35,573 nt of DNA from Nitrososphaerales archaeon (GTDB lineage: Archaea > Thermoproteota > Nitrososphaeria > Nitrososphaerales > UBA213). A program made the position numbers and the translations under genes. This document shows positions 1 through 8,809 of this stretch, piece by piece; position 1 is the stretch's first letter; every line of letters starts with the position of its first letter. The DNA lies in contig JAWCSA010000005.1 of assembly GCA_038868975.1 (NCBI GenBank), forward strand, positions 1 through 35,573, read 5' to 3'. The notes under the pieces are model-generated. The model worked only from the letters and a program-made list of their open reading frames with translations. It was not told the origin of the DNA and made no database searches.

Positions 1-176
1 TCCCTCTTCATCACTGCTGACATCACCTCCTCGATCACAGTGCTTATTCCTATCTTCTCTCCCTGCTTCATCCTCTCTATGTAAGAGTCAGCTGCTTTGT
101 TTATCAGGTCCATCATTTCAGCATCAAGCTTTGGCTTGCTATCCTTCTTCTTATTGCTCTCTTTCTCTTCTATCAT
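1..176 (-). CDS. IS256/Mutator-type transposase, N-terminal part, cut by window edge
   Basis: Read on the minus strand, an ATG at 176 opens a frame of 58 codons that runs off the left edge without a stop. A strong Shine-Dalgarno sequence (GGAGGTGAT) lies just upstream, which supports this start. The charged N-terminus is followed by a helix and the stretch STVIEEVMSAVMKR, which resembles the early segment of IS256/Mutator-family transposases (LLEEVLNALMKAERE is typical). The catalytic DDE residues would lie outside the window, so the family is inferred from this one segment. It faces away from the second transposase remnant, whose recognisable part begins about 25 bases away, so this element may have inserted into that one. 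Confidence 0.5.
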   Translation of the reverse strand, partial: MIEEKESNKKKDSKPKLDAEMMDLINKAADSYIERMKQGEKIGISTVIEEVMSAVMKR

Positions 177-197
177 ACCTATCACCTCCACTTACAC

Positions 198-752
198 AAT
201 TTTCAAGCTTACTCCCCAGATGCAAGATGGGGATTCTCAAGAAGCAAGGGATGGGTATTTGGATACAAACTGCATATAGCATGTAGCACTGGTTCATTGA
301 TAGTTCTATTATCTGCCGATTTTAGTACAGCGAATGTCTCTGATAATACTATGTATGAAAGCGTAACAACATCGTTGCCAGAAGGGGTAAGGTATGCTGT
401 TGCAGATGAGGGATATGATGACCATGCACTGTATGAGTTCAGCAAAAACATGAATCTTGAGCTCGTGTGTCCAATAACAAGGTACGAGCATACAGATGGT
501 GAAAGGCTTGAACTATTACACTTTTACGATTCTGAACTGGGGCAGTGCGTATATGCATGGAGGAGCAAGTCTGTTGAACCATTGATATAGCACATCAAGG
601 ACGTATTTGATATAGACCCATTGCCAGTAAGAGGATTGGATAAGGCAAAGAGCATAGTGCTATTGTCAGTACTGCTTTACTAGGTGATGGTATACTACAA
701 TTACCTGACAGGGAGACCGTTAAGAGCTATTAAGCATATGCTTGGAAGTTAA
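198..752 (+). pseudogene. Decayed DDE transposase (IS4/IS5-like), truncated with internal stops
   Basis: One reading frame from about position 198 to the TAA at 750-752 gives transposase-like protein: DARWGFSRSKGWVFGYKLH, then LLSADFSTANVSD, then VADEGYDDHALYEF, which holds the second catalytic Asp of the DDE_Tnp_1 fold. An Arg-Ser-Val-Glu-Pro-Leu-Ile stretch should supply the catalytic Glu region. The frame is broken by TAG at 588-590, where GAG (Glu) would be expected in EHIKDVF, and by TAG at 681-683, probably from CAG. The similarity continues in frame after both stops to LRAIKHMLGS at the end. The N-terminal part with the first Asp is missing; the recognisable sequence starts close to the end of the IS256-like element. 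It is therefore a dead fragment. The exact IS family is uncertain. Confidence 0.75.
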
Positions 753-877
753 TCGATATTCTTGACAAATCAGAATACTCCAGATTGAATTATGCCCATG
801 CCTCAGTTATATACCGCTGTTCGTGAACTCCACAGACAGTAGAACTCCAATCCCACCGAGCCCGTTAATACCAATAC

Positions 878-886
878 ATTTATTTT
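878..886 (+). promoter_or_regulatory. TATA box for the 39-codon membrane peptide gene
   Basis: The stretch atttatttt is centred about 27 bases before the ATG at 909. This is the spacing expected for an archaeal TATA box that drives a leaderless transcript starting at or just before the ATG. No BRE element was recognised with confidence. Confidence 0.4.
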
Positions 887-908
887 CGCTATCATCAACT
901 GAATCTAT

Positions 909-1028
909 ATGGCTGAAATTACAAGTACCCTTACGGTTGCCTCCATTGCGGTATTCATCGTCGGTTTATTTGTGATAATGCTATATGAACGTGAACGAGC
1001 AAAGGAAAGAAAGCATGCAGAGCACTGA
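909..1028 (+). CDS. Small single-pass membrane protein, 39 aa
   Basis: ATG at 909 to TGA at 1026-1028 encodes 39 residues. Residues 7-25 form one hydrophobic span (TLTVASIAVFIVGLFVIML). It is followed by a strongly charged tail, YERERAKERKHAEH, which would be placed in the cytoplasm by the positive-inside rule. A TATA box lies 27 bases upstream. The last 14 bases overlap the chosen start of the Lhr helicase at 1015, which suggests translational coupling. I do not recognise the family. The clean hydrophobic-then-basic pattern, the promoter spacing and the overlap make a real gene more likely than chance, but such a short frame needs comparative support. Confidence 0.55.
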   Translation: MAEITSTLTVASIAVFIVGLFVIMLYERERAKERKHAEH

Positions 1029-3744
1029 CCTGGCTATAATTGATAAATTCAAGAGAGTTGGGTACAATAAATTAACACCTATCCAAGAAAAGGCTCTGCC
1101 TGTTCTAGCAAGAGGTGTTAATGCGTTATTGGTAGCTCCTACTGGTTCTGGCAAGACAGAATCCGCAGTCATACCAATCTTTGCCATGCTTTCATCGGGA
1201 AGGAGTGAAGGCATAAGAGCAATTTACATTACGCCGCTAAGAGCGCTAAACAGAGATGTTTTGCGTAGAATCATAAGATATGCAGAACTTGAGGGCTTGA
1301 AGGTGGACGTGAGACATGGAGACACTTCTGAAAGCGCCAAGAGGAGAATGACCAAGGAACCTCCAGACGTTCTAATTACAACGCCAGAAACGTTGGCAAT
1401 AATCCTAACAAACGAAAAGATGCTAAATGTTATGAAGAACCTTCACTGGGTTGTTATCGATGAAGTTCACGAATTGGTTTCGAATGAGCGAGGGGCTCAT
1501 TTAGCCTTGAGTCTTGAAAGGCTGCAAGCTGCAAGCACTAACGAAATAATCAGAATCGGTCTGTCTGCAACTATAGGAAATCTTGATGAAGCAGCAAAGT
1601 TCGTTGCAGGCATTGATAGGAGATGCGCCGTCCTTGTTGATAGTTCGGTTAGAGAATATGATATAGAGGTAAAGTTTGTGCAGGGATCGCTAAATGATGT
1701 GTCAAGGCTTATAGCTGACCATGTGAAGGAAAACTTTCCAAATAACTCGGTCTTGCTATTTACAAACACTAGGGATGAAGCAGAATACATCTCTACAGTT
1801 ATGAAGAACCATGCAAACGGCGTGAAAATAGACGTTCATCATGGTTCATTATCCAAAGATATGAGGGAGGAAACCGAGTCTAAATTAAGGAATGGCACAA
1901 CTGGAATCGTGGTTTGTACCTCGTCTCTCGAGCTTGGCCTAGACATAGGCTCCGTTGAACTTGTAATCCATTATGGTTCTCCAAGGCAGGTCTCCAAATT
2001 AATACAGAGGATTGGTAGAAGCAGACATAAGCTCAGACAGTCTGCAAAAGGGCTCTTGGTTACCAACAGTTCAGATGATGAACTTGAGGCAATGGCCATC
2101 ATTAGAAGAATGAAAAGAGGTTCAATAGAGCAGCAGCTGATGCACGAGCTTTCATTGGACGTTCTTACACACCATCTAGTGGGATTGGCGCTGCAGCACA
2201 AGAACGTAACCATTGATCAGGCTTACAAAATAATAGCAAGAGCATACCCCTTCCGGCAAGTAACGACGCAGGATATAGAATCATGTTTGCGCATACTAGA
2301 TAGTAACAGAATAGTAAATTATGACCGCGAGAACTCGACATTTAGGAGGCGGATAAAAGCATACAAATATTATTTTGACAACATATCCACAATACCAGAC
2401 GTTTTAAAGTTTGAAGTTGTAGATACCGTAAGTAAGAGGATCATAGGAAGTTTGGATCAGGAGTTTGTTGGAGATTACGGTGAGCAGGGTAACGTCTTTG
2501 TACTGAGGGGTTCGCAGTGGCGTGTTCTTGCTGTTGATGATTCCAAGCTGCGCGTAAGTGTTGAACCCATGCGTGGTGCGGCCGTAAACGTACCATACTG
2601 GGTTGGCGAGATGATCCCAGTTGATTATGAAACTGCAGTAGAGGTTGGAAGGTTGAGAAGGATGCTAGCCAAAGGAAGTACATTGGTTAATGGTAAAACG
2701 GTACAGCATTTTTACAGGGATTTGAAGGTGATTCCTGATCATAACACAATAGTTGTAGAATCATCTAGGCAGAAAAATGCAATAGTAATACATGGATGCT
2801 TTGGCACAAAGGCGAATAATACCCTTTGCGCACTTCTCTCAACTATACTTTCCTCCAAACTAGGTTACATGGTAGAGTCAAGATCAGATGCTTACAGGAT
2901 AATACTATCTTCAAACGCAAGGATAACGAAGCAGCACATAACGGATTGTTTCAATGATGAGTATGACCTTGAGACTGTGATAATTGCTTCACTAACGAAC
3001 ACTCACAATGTAAACTGGCGTACATGGCAGGTCGCAAAACGCTTTGGACTAATTGATAAGAAAGCGGTTTATGATAGAAAGGCAGCTCGCCTTATCTACG
3101 AAAGGTATGCAAAGACTGCCATAAGCAAGGAAGCAATAAGAGAGTTGATGCATGACAAGTATGACATTAAAACAACATCCTACATACTGCAGCGTATAAA
3201 GAAAAATGAAATCAAAGTTATATGGATTGATGTTGAAGGATTTTCAGACCTAGCCAAGCCTATACTTGAGCATTCCACGCGTTTCTCTGCCATGCCGTTG
3301 AGTGTGGAGCAGGGAGTTATCGAACTCGTTAAAGAGCGCCTGCAGAAAACCAAACATAAACTGATATGCATACGCTGTGGCAAGTGGGAACGTCTGATGG
3401 AAACAAAGGACGTCCCAGAAAAGTTGTACTGCACCCTATGCAGATCGCGACTTATAACTACCACATACGCATCTGACTACGAACTTGCCAATATAATAAG
3501 GACTAAACTGAACGGTGGGAAACTGTCGCAAGATGATGAACATAGGTTCAATAGAGCATGGAAGGCAGCATCGCTCATACACAACTTTGGAAGAAAGGCT
3601 TTGGTGGTACTATCTGGCTATGGCGTCGGTGTTGATACCGCTGCTAGGGTGCTGCGCAATTCCATTGATGACTCTGAAATATACAGGCAGATATACGAGG
3701 CCGAACGTCAGTATATAACAACAAGAGGCTTTTGGGATGACTAG
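1015..3744 (+). CDS. lhr: Lhr-type superfamily 2 DEAD/DEAH helicase
   Basis: This is a large superfamily 2 helicase of the Lhr (large helicase-related) group, a 3'-to-5' DNA/RNA-translocating family tied to replication-coupled repair or RNA metabolism. Counting from an ATG at 985, Walker A APTGSGKT is at 51-58, DEVH at 159-162, SAT at 194-196 and QRIGRSRH (motif VI) at 341-348. The region after the two RecA-like domains matches the winged-helix and Lhr-core part of the family. Near the C-terminus, four cysteines (795, 798, 816, 819) form a CxxC-CxxC zinc-ribbon pattern. I prefer ATG 1015 over 985 because a purine-rich AAAGGAAAG precedes it; both are in frame. At about 910 residues it has the usual archaeal Lhr length. 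Its last four bases, CTAG, are shared with the stop of the convergent RPA gene. Confidence 0.9.
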   Translation: MQSTDLAIIDKFKRVGYNKLTPIQEKALPVLARGVNALLVAPTGSGKTESAVIPIFAMLSSGRSEGIRAIYITPLRALNRDVLRRIIRYAELEGLKVDVRHGDTSESAKRRMTKEPPDVLITTPETLAIILTNEKMLNVMKNLHWVVIDEVHELVSNERGAHLALSLERLQAASTNEIIRIGLSATIGNLDEAAKFVAGIDRRCAVLVDSSVREYDIEVKFVQGSLNDVSRLIADHVKENFPNNSVLLFTNTRDEAEYISTVMKNHANGVKIDVHHGSLSKDMREETESKLRNGTTGIVVCTSSLELGLDIGSVELVIHYGSPRQVSKLIQRIGRSRHKLRQSAKGLLVTNSSDDELEAMAIIRRMKRGSIEQQLMHELSLDVLTHHLVGLALQHKNVTIDQAYKIIARAYPFRQVTTQDIESCLRILDSNRIVNYDRENSTFRRRIKAYKYYFDNISTIPDVLKFEVVDTVSKRIIGSLDQEFVGDYGEQGNVFVLRGSQWRVLAVDDSKLRVSVEPMRGAAVNVPYWVGEMIPVDYETAVEVGRLRRMLAKGSTLVNGKTVQHFYRDLKVIPDHNTIVVESSRQKNAIVIHGCFGTKANNTLCALLSTILSSKLGYMVESRSDAYRIILSSNARITKQHITDCFNDEYDLETVIIASLTNTHNVNWRTWQVAKRFGLIDKKAVYDRKAARLIYERYAKTAISKEAIRELMHDKYDIKTTSYILQRIKKNEIKVIWIDVEGFSDLAKPILEHSTRFSAMPLSVEQGVIELVKERLQKTKHKLICIRCGKWERLMETKDVPEKLYCTLCRSRLITTTYASDYELANIIRTKLNGGKLSQDDEHRFNRAWKAASLIHNFGRKALVVLSGYGVGVDTAARVLRNSIDDSEIYRQIYEAERQYITTRGFWDD

Positions 3745-5147
3745 AGTTTGGTTATGCTGGAGAACGGTTTCAACCTTAGTTCAGTGCTACCATCTCTTCC
3801 ATTGTAGGCCATTACGCCATATACCTTGATCTTCTGACCAATGCCTAGATCAGCAATCATGCCGGAAGTTTCCCTCCAACCAACAAGTCGCACTTCGGCA
3901 GTGTCATCGCCAATCATGATTTCTGCATACCTTGCTTCACTGCCGTCCTTCATTTGAATGTCTTGCACCTTTGGAGCTGAAAGCGTTATGGCTTCCAAGA
4001 AGTACAGTTCTTGGGATGATTTAATGTCCTTAATTTTCTTCTCCAGGGATGTTGCACCTGGAAACGATGGATCGTCGCCTGTAACTCTTACATAAGCATC
4101 ATCCTGCAGCAACAGTGTTGTACCATAAATCCTCGTTGGCACGCATTCAACAATTGCATTGGTCTTCAAGTGAACAAGAAACAGATCGTTCGCTACAATT
4201 GTAAAGACTTGTTTAGCCCTGTCTACAGCAAGTGCAAACGATTCGTCTCTCTTTCCTGCATCTTTAACAGAAATTATTCGTAACGGCAAGATCTCTATCT
4301 CTGCAGGTTCATCGATAAGCTCTATCATAGTTCCCTCATCGCCATGCAATTCCGTATCGCCAAACTGCCCCTCCCTTGTTCTTACGCCTATCAGTTTTAT
4401 TCGTGAGTTTATGTTAATCACTTTTGGAATTCTTTCTTCATCTACGTTCCATATAACAACCCCAAGTGTTTTACCGTCTATACCAGCGATCTGCATGTGC
4501 ATTACTTTACTTGCCTCCCCCCTCATGTTAGTGAAACCAGATACACGGGGGCTCGTCTTCACAGTACCAGTTACTACCATATTCTCTTCAGAACCAGTTA
4601 TTTCGCTAACATCTCTCGCCAGTGCTTCAATATCACGAATGTGTGGGACATTCTCCCTTATGACTTCAACAGTGGTTCTTGCTCCGCTATTGACTGTAAC
4701 CTTACCGTCCATACCCGAACGCGCATATGCTTTCGATATCTTTATGGCATCACCGGGTCTAAGCGCAATTTTGTCTGGCAACTCTGCAATTTCATCCCAC
4801 AATTTTACCCTAAGGCTAGCATCGTTATCATACACAACCATTGTCCTCAAACGTGCTTCAGAGCCGTCCTTCCTTCTATATCTCTTCAACGGATACACGT
4901 TCAGTACACGCCCGACTATGCTAACTTCCTTTGCACCTGCATAAACATCCTTGAGACTCATCTCGAGCCTAGGTAGTTCCTCAAGCATTACCCCCAGATC
5001 GGCAGCTATTAGAAATAGGGCACCTTGATCCGTAAGATAGCCCGCACCTATTTTCTGCTTCTTTTCCTCTACCATTTGTATAAGATCGTCCTTGGTTAGA
5101 TTACTATTCTGTCTAAGTATAGCATCGATTAGTTTCTGTACGTCCAC
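3741..5147 (-). CDS. Replication protein A-like ssDNA-binding protein with several OB folds
   Basis: The protein binds single-stranded DNA in replication and repair. After an N-terminal helical segment (DVQKLIDAIL... VEEKKQKIGAGYL) come repeated OB-fold units. Each carries recognisable strand motifs: VSIVGRVLNVYPLKRYRRKDG with LRTMVVYD; VVTGTVKTSPRVSGFTN; and a C-terminal unit with EARYAEIMIGDDTAEVRLVGW. These match the archaeal multi-OB RPA type. The open frame extends 49 codons further upstream, but that part is poor protein sequence and overlaps the divergent ABC gene. A GTG at 5147 gives a natural N-terminus of 468 residues. No C-terminal zinc finger is visible. It ends head-on with the helicase gene, sharing a palindromic CTAG that supplies both stops. 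Confidence 0.85.
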   Translation of the reverse strand: MDVQKLIDAILRQNSNLTKDDLIQMVEEKKQKIGAGYLTDQGALFLIAADLGVMLEELPRLEMSLKDVYAGAKEVSIVGRVLNVYPLKRYRRKDGSEARLRTMVVYDNDASLRVKLWDEIAELPDKIALRPGDAIKISKAYARSGMDGKVTVNSGARTTVEVIRENVPHIRDIEALARDVSEITGSEENMVVTGTVKTSPRVSGFTNMRGEASKVMHMQIAGIDGKTLGVVIWNVDEERIPKVININSRIKLIGVRTREGQFGDTELHGDEGTMIELIDEPAEIEILPLRIISVKDAGKRDESFALAVDRAKQVFTIVANDLFLVHLKTNAIVECVPTRIYGTTLLLQDDAYVRVTGDDPSFPGATSLEKKIKDIKSSQELYFLEAITLSAPKVQDIQMKDGSEARYAEIMIGDDTAEVRLVGWRETSGMIADLGIGQKIKVYGVMAYNGRDGSTELRLKPFSSITKL

Positions 5148-5262
5148 ATCATCCGTTATAATATCAATACTAATTAATCTTGCAGTTGATAGAAAACTAA
5201 CCGTGTTAGTATGTAAACGACAGAATAACATAATTAACAGGTAATTTACACAGAAAGTATAG

Positions 5263-6207
5263 ATGTTCTGCATCACGGTTGAGGATCTGCACAAGCGTTA
5301 CGGCAATGTTAAGGCTATAGACGGAATGTCTTTCAATGTTAATTATGGAGAGGTATTTGGTTTTCTTGGTCCTAACGGTGCAGGCAAGACAACCGCGATC
5401 AAAATATTCACTACCCTTGTACCTCCTACCTCTGGAGATGTAACCGTTCTTGGCTATGACCTGATAAAAGGTTCTATCCAGATAAAGGAAAGAATAGGAG
5501 TGGTGCAGCAGAAGCCCAGTTTCGAATCAAATCTCAGTGTAGAAGGCTCCTTGGATCTCTATGGCAAACTATGGAACGTTGGCAACGGCGAGAGGAAAAG
5601 GCGTGTTGCAGATCTATTGGAGACCTTTGGGCTTGCTGAGGTTAGACATGTTAAGACTGAGGAACTTTCAATAGGGCAGAGGAGGAGGTTGCAGGTGGCA
5701 AGAGAGTTCATGCATGACATGGATCTTCTGTTCTTAGACGAGCCAACCGTAGGTTTGGATCCAGCGGTGCGCAGAACATTGCTCAATTACATAAAAGAGA
5801 AGGTCAGAGGCGGACTAACAATATTCTTCACCACGCACATAATGGAGGAGGCTGAATACCTTTGCGATCGTATTGCAATAATCAACAGGGGTAAGATAAT
5901 TGCGATGGATACCCCTGCTGGATTGAAGGAAAAGTTTGGAGGGGTTAAGACAATTGAAGTAAAACTTGCCGAGCCGCTTGACGGCATAGAGAAAATGATT
6001 AGTGCATTTGACGTTTCTGGTACCATAGAATTTCCTGACAATAGCAGCATAAAGATCGCTGCTAAAAACGCGGAACATATCCTTAGCAATGTAATCGAAG
6101 CATTGGGCAAGCGAAACTTGCAGGTATCCAGCATTTCCGTCAACCCTCCAACCTTGGAAGAGATATTTCTGGCAATGGTGGATGGTTCAAATGCATCAGG
6201 TTCTTAG
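5263..6207 (+). CDS. ABC transporter ATP-binding protein (DrrA-like)
   Basis: This is the ATPase subunit of an ABC-2 type exporter, of the DrrA/daunorubicin-resistance group. Walker A GPNGAGKT is at residues 36-43, the signature is LSIGQ (135-139, a common variant of LSGGQ), Walker B LLFLDE is at 155-160 with the D-loop GLDP after it, and the H-loop histidine is near 192 in TTHIMEEAEY. The C-terminal ~90 residues form the small accessory domain typical of DrrA proteins. An AT-rich TATA-like stretch (ggtaatttac) lies about 26 bases before the ATG, which fits a leaderless transcript. The permease gene begins inside the last 26 bases, so the pair is an operon. The substrate cannot be read from the sequence; lipids, drugs or glycans are all possible. 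Confidence 0.9.
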   Translation: MFCITVEDLHKRYGNVKAIDGMSFNVNYGEVFGFLGPNGAGKTTAIKIFTTLVPPTSGDVTVLGYDLIKGSIQIKERIGVVQQKPSFESNLSVEGSLDLYGKLWNVGNGERKRRVADLLETFGLAEVRHVKTEELSIGQRRRLQVAREFMHDMDLLFLDEPTVGLDPAVRRTLLNYIKEKVRGGLTIFFTTHIMEEAEYLCDRIAIINRGKIIAMDTPAGLKEKFGGVKTIEVKLAEPLDGIEKMISAFDVSGTIEFPDNSSIKIAAKNAEHILSNVIEALGKRNLQVSSISVNPPTLEEIFLAMVDGSNASGS

Positions 6208-6952
6208 GCTAGTGCACAGAAACTTAACAGCAACGATTGACAAACCCTTTCTGATCTGGCAGATTTTATTTCCATTGATTTACATCTTCATTGCAGGTTA
6301 CGCTTACACATCGATAATAGAATATGTCAATGTAGGTGACGTCATGATTGACTACCCTGCGTTCCTTGCATCCGGTATGATTGGGTTTAACGTTATGAAC
6401 AGCAGTCTTATAGCTGGGACTATAATATGGAGTGATAGGAGGAACGGTATGTTTGAACAGATTTTGGTAGGACCTTTTACGAGAGCGCATTACATAGCAA
6501 GCAACATACTTACCATAACCATGCTGGGACTGGCAAGCGCGGGCATTATTGTATTGGCAAGCACATTTACAGTTTTCAGCGATGCACCGATATTCTTGCC
6601 CACAGTTCCATACGTGGTACTGGCAATGATCTTGGGTTCTATATTATTTGGTTCAATTGCGATAATAGTATCGATCAAGATGCGTTCAACGGAGAGCTTT
6701 CAGATAACGATAAACACGACATTCCTTTTCTTTGCGTTCGTAAGCACTACATTCTATCCCATGCAGGGAGCACCAGAAGCCTTGGGAACCGCATTCTTGG
6801 TTAACCCGTTAACCTATGTTGTTGATATAATACGCTTTGGATTGTTTGCCAGTGGCAGTCCACTGTTGATCTACGAGGGCATTACATTAGCTCTGGCAAG
6901 TACCGTCATGTTCTTCGTTGCTACCTTCATGCTTGCCAAGCTGAACATTTAA
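6182..6952 (+). CDS. ABC-2 type transporter permease (DrrB-like)
   Basis: This is the membrane partner of the preceding ATPase. It has about six hydrophobic spans spread over 256 residues: FLIWQILFPLIYIFIAGY near the start, FLASGMIGFNVMNSSLIAGT, then LTITMLGLASAGIIVLAST, VVLAMILGSILFGSIAIIV, FLFFAFVSTTFYPMQGAPEA and a last span near the C-terminus. The stretch FYPMQGAPEALGTAFLVNPLTY matches the conserved end of ABC-2 permeases (FYP...LP..l......NPLTY). ATG 6182 overlaps the ATPase by 26 bases; an ATG three codons on (6191) is an alternative. The length is normal for DrrB. Confidence 0.88.
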   Translation: MVQMHQVLRLVHRNLTATIDKPFLIWQILFPLIYIFIAGYAYTSIIEYVNVGDVMIDYPAFLASGMIGFNVMNSSLIAGTIIWSDRRNGMFEQILVGPFTRAHYIASNILTITMLGLASAGIIVLASTFTVFSDAPIFLPTVPYVVLAMILGSILFGSIAIIVSIKMRSTESFQITINTTFLFFAFVSTTFYPMQGAPEALGTAFLVNPLTYVVDIIRFGLFASGSPLLIYEGITLALASTVMFFVATFMLAKLNI

Positions 6953-7052
6953 GCATGTGAAGGATAAAGCACTATATCAATTCGTTTATCGTTAATAGCA
7001 CAACATTTTAATTTCGTGCCGTTATGCCGAAATATGGCGACAAGTTTTGGGA

Positions 7053-8324
7053 ATGACCATAACAGAAAAGATCCTTGCCAGAGCATCTGGAAGAGAAAGG
7101 GTATCAGCTGGAGACGTTGTGTTTGCAAAGGTAGACAAGGTAATGCTGCACGATGTTTCAGGTCCGGGCGTTATGACGGTATTCAATGAGCTGGAGAAGA
7201 AGGGAAGGAAGATTGAAAAGATATGGGATCCAAGCAGGGTATGGGTAGCCGAAGATCACTTCGTTCCAGCAGTGGACAAGCTTGCGGCCCAGAATATTGT
7301 CTTGGTACAGAATTTTGTAAAGAAATTTGGAATACAGAAGCATTTTAGGTATGGCTTGGGGCAGTACGGAATTTGCCACACACTGTCGCACGAGGAAGCG
7401 CTTGTGCTTCCCGGAGAGGTGTACATTGGGGGGGATTCACATACAAATACAACTGGTGCTGTAGGTGCTTTTGCAACAGGGATGGGTCATACAGATGTTG
7501 CATATGTTTTGTTGCATGGTAAGATATGGTTCAAGGTTCCGGAGACCATACTGTTCAAGATAGAGGGCAAGACTCCTGACTATCTTATGGCAAAGGATAT
7601 CATACTTAACATAATTGCAGACCATGGAACAGATGTTGGTAATTACAAGGCAATCCAGTTTGCTGGTTCTGCAATAACTAATATGTCTATGGACGAACGT
7701 TTCACCCTTACAAATATGACTACTGAAGCCGGGGCGAAAAATGGTATAATAGAACCCGATCAGACGACAATAAATTATGTAAAGGAACGTACCAGTGAAT
7801 CGTTTGTACCGGTAGTTGGAGACACTGATGCGGAATTTGTAGATGTTCACACTTACAATGTGGAGAAGATGGAGCCCGTAGTTGCCAAGCCGTTCTCTCC
7901 TGCTAATAGAACAGTTGTAAGAGAACTTGGCAATGTACCAATAGATAAGGCATACATAGGCTCATGTACTGGTGCAAAGTACACGGATTTGTTAGAGGCT
8001 GCCAAGATTATCAAAGGAAGGAAGGTGAAGGTAAGAACGGAGGTATTGCCAGCAGCACAGAGCATTTACATGCGAGCCTTGAAGGATGGTTTGATCAACA
8101 TCTTCTTAGAAGCTGGTATAGTAGTGGGCCCTCCTACCTGTGGTGCATGTTGCGGTGCGCATATGGGAGTGCTGGCAAAGGACGAGGTATGTATAAGCAC
8201 AACTAACAGGAACTTCCCAGGAAGAATGGGACATGTCGAGTCGAAAACATACCTAGCTTCACCAAAAGTTGTGGCAGCATCTGCGATAACAGGTGTGATA
8301 ACGGATCCAAGGGATGTAAGGTGA
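7053..8324 (+). CDS. leuC: 3-isopropylmalate dehydratase large subunit
   Basis: This is the large subunit of isopropylmalate isomerase, which converts 2-isopropylmalate to 3-isopropylmalate in leucine synthesis. It belongs to the aconitase family and needs a [4Fe-4S] cluster. Cluster cysteines are visible in YIGSCTGAK and in PTCGACCGAHMG (the CxxC pair). The substrate-binding GGDSHTNTTGAVGAFATGMG stretch is intact. At 423 residues it has the archaeal length. ATG 7053 gives the classical N-terminus MTITEKILARASG. An earlier ATG at 7034 is in another frame and closes after a few dozen codons. The TATA-like stretch near 7004-7014 suggests a short leader. leuD follows at once. Some archaeal members act on homologous substrates such as homoaconitate, so the exact substrate is inferred. 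Confidence 0.93.
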   Translation: MTITEKILARASGRERVSAGDVVFAKVDKVMLHDVSGPGVMTVFNELEKKGRKIEKIWDPSRVWVAEDHFVPAVDKLAAQNIVLVQNFVKKFGIQKHFRYGLGQYGICHTLSHEEALVLPGEVYIGGDSHTNTTGAVGAFATGMGHTDVAYVLLHGKIWFKVPETILFKIEGKTPDYLMAKDIILNIIADHGTDVGNYKAIQFAGSAITNMSMDERFTLTNMTTEAGAKNGIIEPDQTTINYVKERTSESFVPVVGDTDAEFVDVHTYNVEKMEPVVAKPFSPANRTVVRELGNVPIDKAYIGSCTGAKYTDLLEAAKIIKGRKVKVRTEVLPAAQSIYMRALKDGLINIFLEAGIVVGPPTCGACCGAHMGVLAKDEVCISTTNRNFPGRMGHVESKTYLASPKVVAASAITGVITDPRDVR

Positions 8325-8326
8325 TT

Positions 8327-8809
8327 ATGAGAGGCATAACGCACAAGTATGAAATAGACAATATCGATACCGATGTTATCATTCCGGGGCCGTATCTTAA
8401 AATAATGGATCCTGATGAGCTCGCGAAACATGCGATGGAAGGATTGGATAGAGACTTTGTAAAGAAGGTAAAGCAAGGAGATTTTGTTGTTGCGGGTGAA
8501 AACTTTGGATGCGGTTCAAGTAGAGAACATGCTCCAATAGCACTAAAACATGCAGGTATAACAGCTGTGCTAGCGCTATCGTTTGCTAGAATATTCTACA
8601 GGAATTCGGTGGATGGTGCACATCTATTACCAATAGAGATTGATAGAGATGCATATGAAAACATAAGCGATAAGGATGAGTTGGAGATCGACATAACCAA
8701 GGGAGAGGTAAGGAATATTACGAAGAACAAAACATATAGAATGAAGCCTTTTCCTGAACTAATCAAAAAAATAATCGACGCAGGCGGTCTGCTTAACTAT
8801 ACCCCTTAA
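8327..8809 (+). CDS. leuD: 3-isopropylmalate dehydratase small subunit
   Basis: This is the swivel-domain subunit that pairs with LeuC. The N-terminus MRGITHKYEIDNIDTDVIIPG is the family hallmark, and FGCGSSREHAP with FARIFYRNS follow. At 160 residues it has normal archaeal length. ATG 8327 gives the usual start. A GTG at 8321 overlaps the leuC stop as GTGA and would add two residues, so translation is coupled either way. The TAA stop lies inside TTAA at 8806-8809, which also gives the stop of the convergent ferritin-like gene. LeuC and LeuD together form the heterodimer. Confidence 0.93.
   Translation: MRGITHKYEIDNIDTDVIIPGPYLKIMDPDELAKHAMEGLDRDFVKKVKQGDFVVAGENFGCGSSREHAPIALKHAGITAVLALSFARIFYRNSVDGAHLLPIEIDRDAYENISDKDELEIDITKGEVRNITKNKTYRMKPFPELIKKIIDAGGLLNYTP

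Noticed and set aside
4411-4944. Long open frame on the plus strand inside the RPA gene
   Set aside because: It lies opposite a clear RPA coding sequence and its translation has no family features; it is a shadow.
7034-7170. ATG 19 bases before leuC that could start a leader peptide
   Set aside because: It is out of frame and the translation is random-looking; the TATA spacing hints at it but no leucine codon run supports an attenuator.
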